Program-made: the position numbers and the translations under genes
Notes under the pieces: generated by a model
What the model was told of the DNA's origin: nothing
Database searches by the model: none
The model's input: only the letters and a program-made list of their open reading frames with translations
Shown: positions 59,232 through 64,000 of the stretch, piece by piece
Layout: each line of letters opens with the position of its first letter
How positions within the stretch are numbered: position 1 is the stretch's first letter
Source of the DNA: Hsuehochloa calcarea
Lineage: Eukaryota; Streptophyta; Magnoliopsida; Poales; Poaceae
Assembly: GCA_036346395.1 (NCBI GenBank)
Contig: CM070594.1
Span: 16,277,385 to 16,341,384 of the forward strand
Direction: 5' to 3'
Length of the DNA: 64,000 nucleotides

Positions 59232-60170
59232 TGACGTTGGAGGAGCAAGTAATTGCAAGGAATCAGCACGGCTTTTCCACTGCTACTCGCCCTGGCTTTA
59301 ACAACTCTTTTCCCGTTTTACCCTTTTACTCCAATGGTAAATCCGCATGTATGCCGATCTGACAAGGTAGAGACATATACCCAAATCACTACAGCTTCAT
59401 CTCTATTTTTTTGGGTAAAAAGCTGTACAGTAGTAGTAGTACCTTTTTTACTGTGAGTAAACTGCAACTTAGCAACGGCCATCGCTATTAAAGGAAGAAA
59501 AAACAAGGACCTGGCTAGGCTAGCTGTGGACATGTTCTTGAAACGGTCACTATTATTCCAATGTGACGCCAAAAAAAAAAACGAAAGAGCAGGGGGCTGT
59601 TTCTAAAAGTGGATCATTACCTTTTTCTCCGGTCAAAAATACGGTTACTTTAAGTTCAGTAATTCCAGTCCTTTATTCCAAAAAAATATTCTTATCAGAG
59701 AAGTACAATATCGGTAGTGGTGAAAGGTTTAATGCGGAGGAACTAGCGTACAACATATTAGAAGTCAATTTCCACCGTAAAGTAAAGGTTTAAATCAATC
59801 GCTACAGTATTTTGCTTCCGTGTTTTCTATGTAGTAAATATTTATCTGTTCTATTGTATTTACTGCATAAATCATATCGAGTATTGCTCACCCGCGAACA
59901 ATGAACTTTTTGCATTACAGCAGTGTGCTGTCCTTTTTCATTATTCTTTCCGCTAGCCAAAACCACAGTCGCATCATCTGAAATCAAATTTAAATGGAGA
60001 CGAGCTGAGCGTATCGCCAAGACACGTAAAAACCGCATGAACCAACGGTCGCTTGAGAGTAACACGATGCGACCTACAATAATACGATGCAACAACCTAC
60101 GGAGAGTGCCAAACTGGTGCCATGTTGAGTGTGCACTAGACGCACAAATTCTCCTACCGAGAAACCCTTT
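59232..60170. repeat. Segment B' of the tandem duplication
   Basis: Second copy of B, separated from A' by the MITE, the foldback element and the Helitron. Scattered indels distinguish it from B. Confidence 0.85.
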
Positions 60171-62051
60171 TGGCTTTGATGCGTTCACATCTTCGCGATT
60201 AGATGAGGAAACAAGTACCGAGGGAGTCTCACGCGAACTCCATACCATCCATGAGCCGCTGATTCTCCTTCGTTAACCTCCCCCCAGCAATCAGATGCGC
60301 TGCGTAGCTCTCTAGCTAGGCGCCATGGTGAGTAGTAGTAGGTAGGTTTTGTGTGGCGTAGCGTAGGGCATGCCAAGAAAAGAACTGTGTGATCAGAGTT
60401 TCAGGAAAGAACTGGGGATGGCTTTGCCTTATCCCTCGGACCAAACATCATTTAAAGTTTTCGGGGGCTATATGCTAGCTAGGCCAGCAGTCTATCTATC
60501 TATCTATCTATCTATACTACCTGCATGCTTTAGCCACCTTGCACGGTTCGGTTGTTCGTTTCCTTTTATCGGCTCATGCCCATTTTTGGCACTCTACACC
60601 GTAGATGCTTAGTTAGCACAATCTTCTTCTTGGCCAACCCATAATCTAACCCATCCGTAAGGGGTGGCCAACCCTAATCCAACCCATCCGTAATTGTAAC
60701 GCAATAATTTTCACAGGAATTTCTTGCCGAACGAAATATCCATAACTTCACAGGAGAAATCGTAACAACACACAAGAGCGGATCTGAGCCTCAGGCTGAG
60801 TAGGATATAACCCGAAGGCTGTGACCAAAATCCACAAAAACCTCTTTAAAAATTGCAAAAAATAAATAAATCAAAGGATGTGAAGGCTTAGACCAGAGAG
60901 AATAAGAACATCCTCTGGTCCCTCCCTCCGTCCGTTTTGGCAAAACAGTAATACGACGACTCCTATTTGGTTCCCCCACACCCACATGCATGAACTAATC
61001 TCTGACAAAAGGGAGGGGAGGAGGAAAAACCTGCACCCAAAAAAAAAAACAATAAAGAGATACCGGTAGAAGAGATTACATGCAATAGCAGCACTTTGGG
61101 CCGTTCGATCCAAGCTGTGGATGACTAGACTGAGCCGCTATAGCACCATGCTACAGGAAAGAACATCTGCAGAACCATGCTACAATACTCATGAAATCTG
61201 GACCATTCACCTTGAATTTAATGGCTGGAAAAGTAATGCCAAAACACTTTGATACAAACAATTTATGAGGTAACGCAGAGGATCCGAATCTATTGTTTAC
61301 TCCCCTTCTCTTGTTTGTTTGTTTGTCTGTCTGTCTGTCTGTCTGTTTGTTTGTTTCCCATCTATCCCTTTGCACACTTGTACCAGTACTTCAGTAAAAG
61401 CAAAACCGTCCTGCTCGCTGCAGCGCTTTGTTTTGATGATAACGACGGTCAACTAATGACATCAAGTCCTCCTCTCTCTCTCTCTCTCTCTTTTTCCTTT
61501 CATGCCAGGGCTGGATGCTAGCTTTAATCCCCCTGTGTGTGTCCCGACGGTTAGTTAAACGGATCGAGCAAATCAAAGTTTCGATGTGTGCGTGGTGGCG
61601 CGCGCTGCCGTGGAGAAGAGCTAGAATTTTTGTTACCTCCTGACTGATGCTGCTTGGCGTATGTCGTTTTGAGTACCTGCTGCTGATGTTTATCTTCTTG
61701 ACTACTCACGTACGATAGCGGTACTACGATGCTCTTACGACGAAACAAACTCGCGCCTCCACAAACCTGACGCTGTAATAATGATGCAGCTATAATCTAT
61801 ATATCGTACACACACTTTCCGCGGTGTAAAACCTATTGAAACTCCCATTAACCTTTTCGGCATCGTTGCCTTTTTCGGGTCAAAAATGTCTGCCTAGATG
61901 GTGCCCGTCTCTCGCCGCCCTACGTATCTCCCTTTCCATGGCTGCTAATCCAATTTATTTTATAAGATGCTCATTCGTACGGGTGTTTAGTATTCCTTGA
62001 GGACTTACTTACTCATGGGTAATTGGTTGTACGTGTTCCTAAAGTAGCTAA
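60171..62051. other. Intergenic, simple repeats only
   Basis: No supported gene. (TATC)n lies at about 60493-60516, a (TTTG)/(TCTG)n tract at about 61311-61351 and (CT)n at 61473-61492. The phrase GGCCAACCC...AACCCATCCGTAA is duplicated in tandem at about 60632-60694. Confidence 0.4.
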
Positions 62052-64000
62052 TACTACTACAAAGAGGGTCATCTCTAACGATTTCAAACCGTCATCACAG
62101 ATGATTTTTGAACCGTCTGAATCTATGTGTCTGTGATAACAAGCGATTATCATTGAGCTATTTGTGAAAAGTAATATCACATACGGTTTTTGTGAAACCG
62201 GTCGTAATAGTAGGCCTTCACAAACGGTTTCAACAAAAAATCATTTGTGATATCCCACATACCATAGACAGACAGTTTTTGGTAGAAACCGTCTGTAAAG
62301 ACCTACTATCACATACGGTAAAAACTATCTATGATATACGGGATATCTACAATCACACACGGTTTATACCAAAAACCGCATGTGATAGTAGTATTTCACA
62401 GACGATTTTTTATAGTAGTCGTTTGTGATATTTGACATATCACAGATGGTTGTTGGTGGTAGCCGTCTGTGATCGGATACATATCACATACGGGTGTTAG
62501 TAGTAGCCGTCTGTAATTATATACATATCACAGATGGTTGTTAGTAGTAGTCGTCTGTAATTATATATGTATCACAGATGATTGTTAGTAGTAGTCGTCT
62601 GTGAGTATCATGCATAGACGGTTTATTTCATGAAATCGTCTGTGATAGTTCGTTCTATACATAAATATATTTTGATTTTTCGGTTAATTTCAGGTAATGC
62701 TAGCTATGCCCTCTGAAAACAAGCAAGCAGAAAATAGATATATCACAATTGATTTGATATAGAACAACTCAAAGTGATTTACAAACTCAATATCAATTAC
62801 AAAGTCACTTTAATGATCTAATTACAAGTGATTTGATTACAACTCAATGCGAATTACAATAAATCAGAGTTGTCAGGGTAAAACTCTCAACTCTCTTTAA
62901 TGGTCTCCCCCGATACGAAGGTGGTGAGTCGTCCTTGAACTTCCACGAATAAGTTCAAATCGAAATTACTTTCTGATAATTTCATGCCCTGTCACTAGCA
63001 AGAATAAAGTAGTAAGCATATATATGTAAATTCATAATTATGAAACAATTATTAAGAGATTGACATATGGATCCTTTGGCTTAGCACTCGTGATTTACAG
63101 CATATGACGACAAACATAGAATACACATATGTTGCCTTGACGTATTTGCTGGTGGCACTACAAAAATAGAAGTGTGATATAGGATATAGGTATAGTCAGT
63201 TCGAGAGGTCAGGTTACGAACTGTGAATAGGCACCGAAATCGCGTCCTATGTCGCAGCTTGGCGCCCGGTTCATTGTGTGTCCCTCCTCGGCAACATAGG
63301 AGCTAAACGACCTACGTGATTCCAAAAAGTTATCCTCGACATTTTAAACGAACGAAGACTACCATAGAGTTACATATGGAGGAAATGAGCATACGTGTTG
63401 AGTACTTTTTTTACAACAGTGAAGTCGTGCTTGTTATTGACTAGAGAATCAAGGTATATTACCTTATTCCACTTTGGTACAATTACTAGAATGACCCAAT
63501 GCCACCTACTCATGTATGTCGCTTTAGCCATCAAACCTAACTTCGTGTTGCATATAAAGAACAAATGGAATTTGTATAGCAAGTAGTGAAGCACTTATCC
63601 CTAGTTGTAAGGTACCAGTATGTAGTCCTTGTTGTTATGAGTATGCAATCTATTCGTTATGTATTTCTCGATGTAGTATGCGTCTTCGCGGATGCATTGC
63701 TCTGAGATCAAATGTGGGTCGAGGAAACCCACCGGTTGTCGCCATCGCCGGCATTATTGCATCATGTATATATACATAAGCAATTAGTTATGACATCTAT
63801 CGATACTGCGTGAATGTAGAACTTGATTGTACACACTTAGAGTGTCTAGCATCGTAGAAGTGAGGCGCCGAGGGCATCGAGATTGAATAGATCAAATATG
63901 TCTTCGAAGCAAACGACAAAGTAGCCCGGCTTGTGGCGGAAATGGTTCTCATTTTAGATGACAGTGAATCCGGAGGCGGTCTTCCTTCGCCTCGTTGGCC
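62052..64000 (-). mobile_element. CACTA element, left end; runs off right edge
   Basis: Begins TACTACTACAAAGAGG (first base changed from C) followed by about ten subterminal units of the type ATCACAGATGGTTGTTAGTAGTAG...CGTCTGTGA up to about 62650. The interior is homologous to the left part of the 4882-15015 element: a similar CACTA 3' layout and the same ULP1-like gene on the minus strand. The right end is outside the window. Confidence 0.8.
63370..64000 (-). pseudogene. CACTA ULP1-protease-like gene fragment
   Basis: The frame 63594-63370 reads ATYMSRWHWVILVIVPKWNKVIYLDSLVNNKHDF, with the HW and LDSL elements of C48 proteases, closely similar to 6366-6025. Sequence to the right edge continues the homologous upstream part (GTGCGCG-less, with the phrase for DSTxxxSSR/DILxxx at about 63850-63960) in broken frames. 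As in the other copy, the catalytic cysteine segment is not recognisable. Confidence 0.6.

Noticed and set aside
61300..61375. Frames over the TTTG/TCTG tract
   Set aside because: Encodes TDRQTDKQT and CLSVCLSV repeats from a microsatellite.
1..64000. tRNA, rRNA, or known small-RNA genes
   Set aside because: None recognised; matches to initiator tRNA-Met are only the 12-base retroelement primer-binding sites.

Overview
The window looks like a nuclear segment of a grass genome, most likely Oryza or a close relative. The grounds are GT-AG introns, a plant R2R3-MYB gene, Helitron termini of the type common in rice, and nested LTR retrotransposons, TRIM, CACTA and Mutator-like elements. This is inference from family knowledge; no search was run. 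Only one host gene can be supported with confidence: a three-exon R2R3-MYB transcription factor on the minus strand (53105-54421) of the subgroup-21 (MYB52/54, MYB105/LOF-like) type.

Region 1 (1-18.9 kb): after a Helitron 3' end (1-411), a gag-only LTR retrotransposon (625-18876, TSD ATCAT) interrupts an older minus-strand reading frame (18877-19158 plus 437-624) that becomes continuous if the insertion is ignored. The element carries three further insertions: a rearranged multi-LTR TRIM cluster (2382-4283), a 10.1-kb CACTA element (4882-15015, TSD CAA) with decayed TNP2 and ULP1-protease-like genes, and a complete 699-bp TRIM inside its right LTR (17896-18594, TSD AAGAC). The other LTR preserves the empty site of that TRIM.

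Region 2 (18.9-31.6 kb): older retroelement debris, including a long LTR-like stretch, a third CACTA end, a 2.5-kb LTR bounded by unrelated sequences, and a 5' half of a minus-strand Copia element whose LTR holds about 117-bp tandem repeats.

Region 3 (31.6-47 kb): an autonomous-type Mutator-like element (about 31615-40213) with a broken mudrA-like gene and a convergent plant-mobile-domain (PMD) gene, a 471-bp hAT-type MITE with a perfect 8-bp TSD, and a second MULE (about 42841-46935) with different long TIRs enclosing a related PMD gene.

Region 4 (47-64 kb): low-repeat DNA around the MYB gene, then a partial tandem duplication (A-B-A'-B') interrupted by MITEs, a large foldback element and a small Helitron. 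A further CACTA element runs off the right edge.

The most unusual signal cuts across elements. In patches of the repeats, CAG and CTG triplets are replaced by CGA, CG, GCG or similar, when compared with clean copies in the same window. This destroys many frames. It matches what systematic long-read base-calling errors at CHG-methylated cytosines would look like, so much of the apparent pseudogenisation may not be real.
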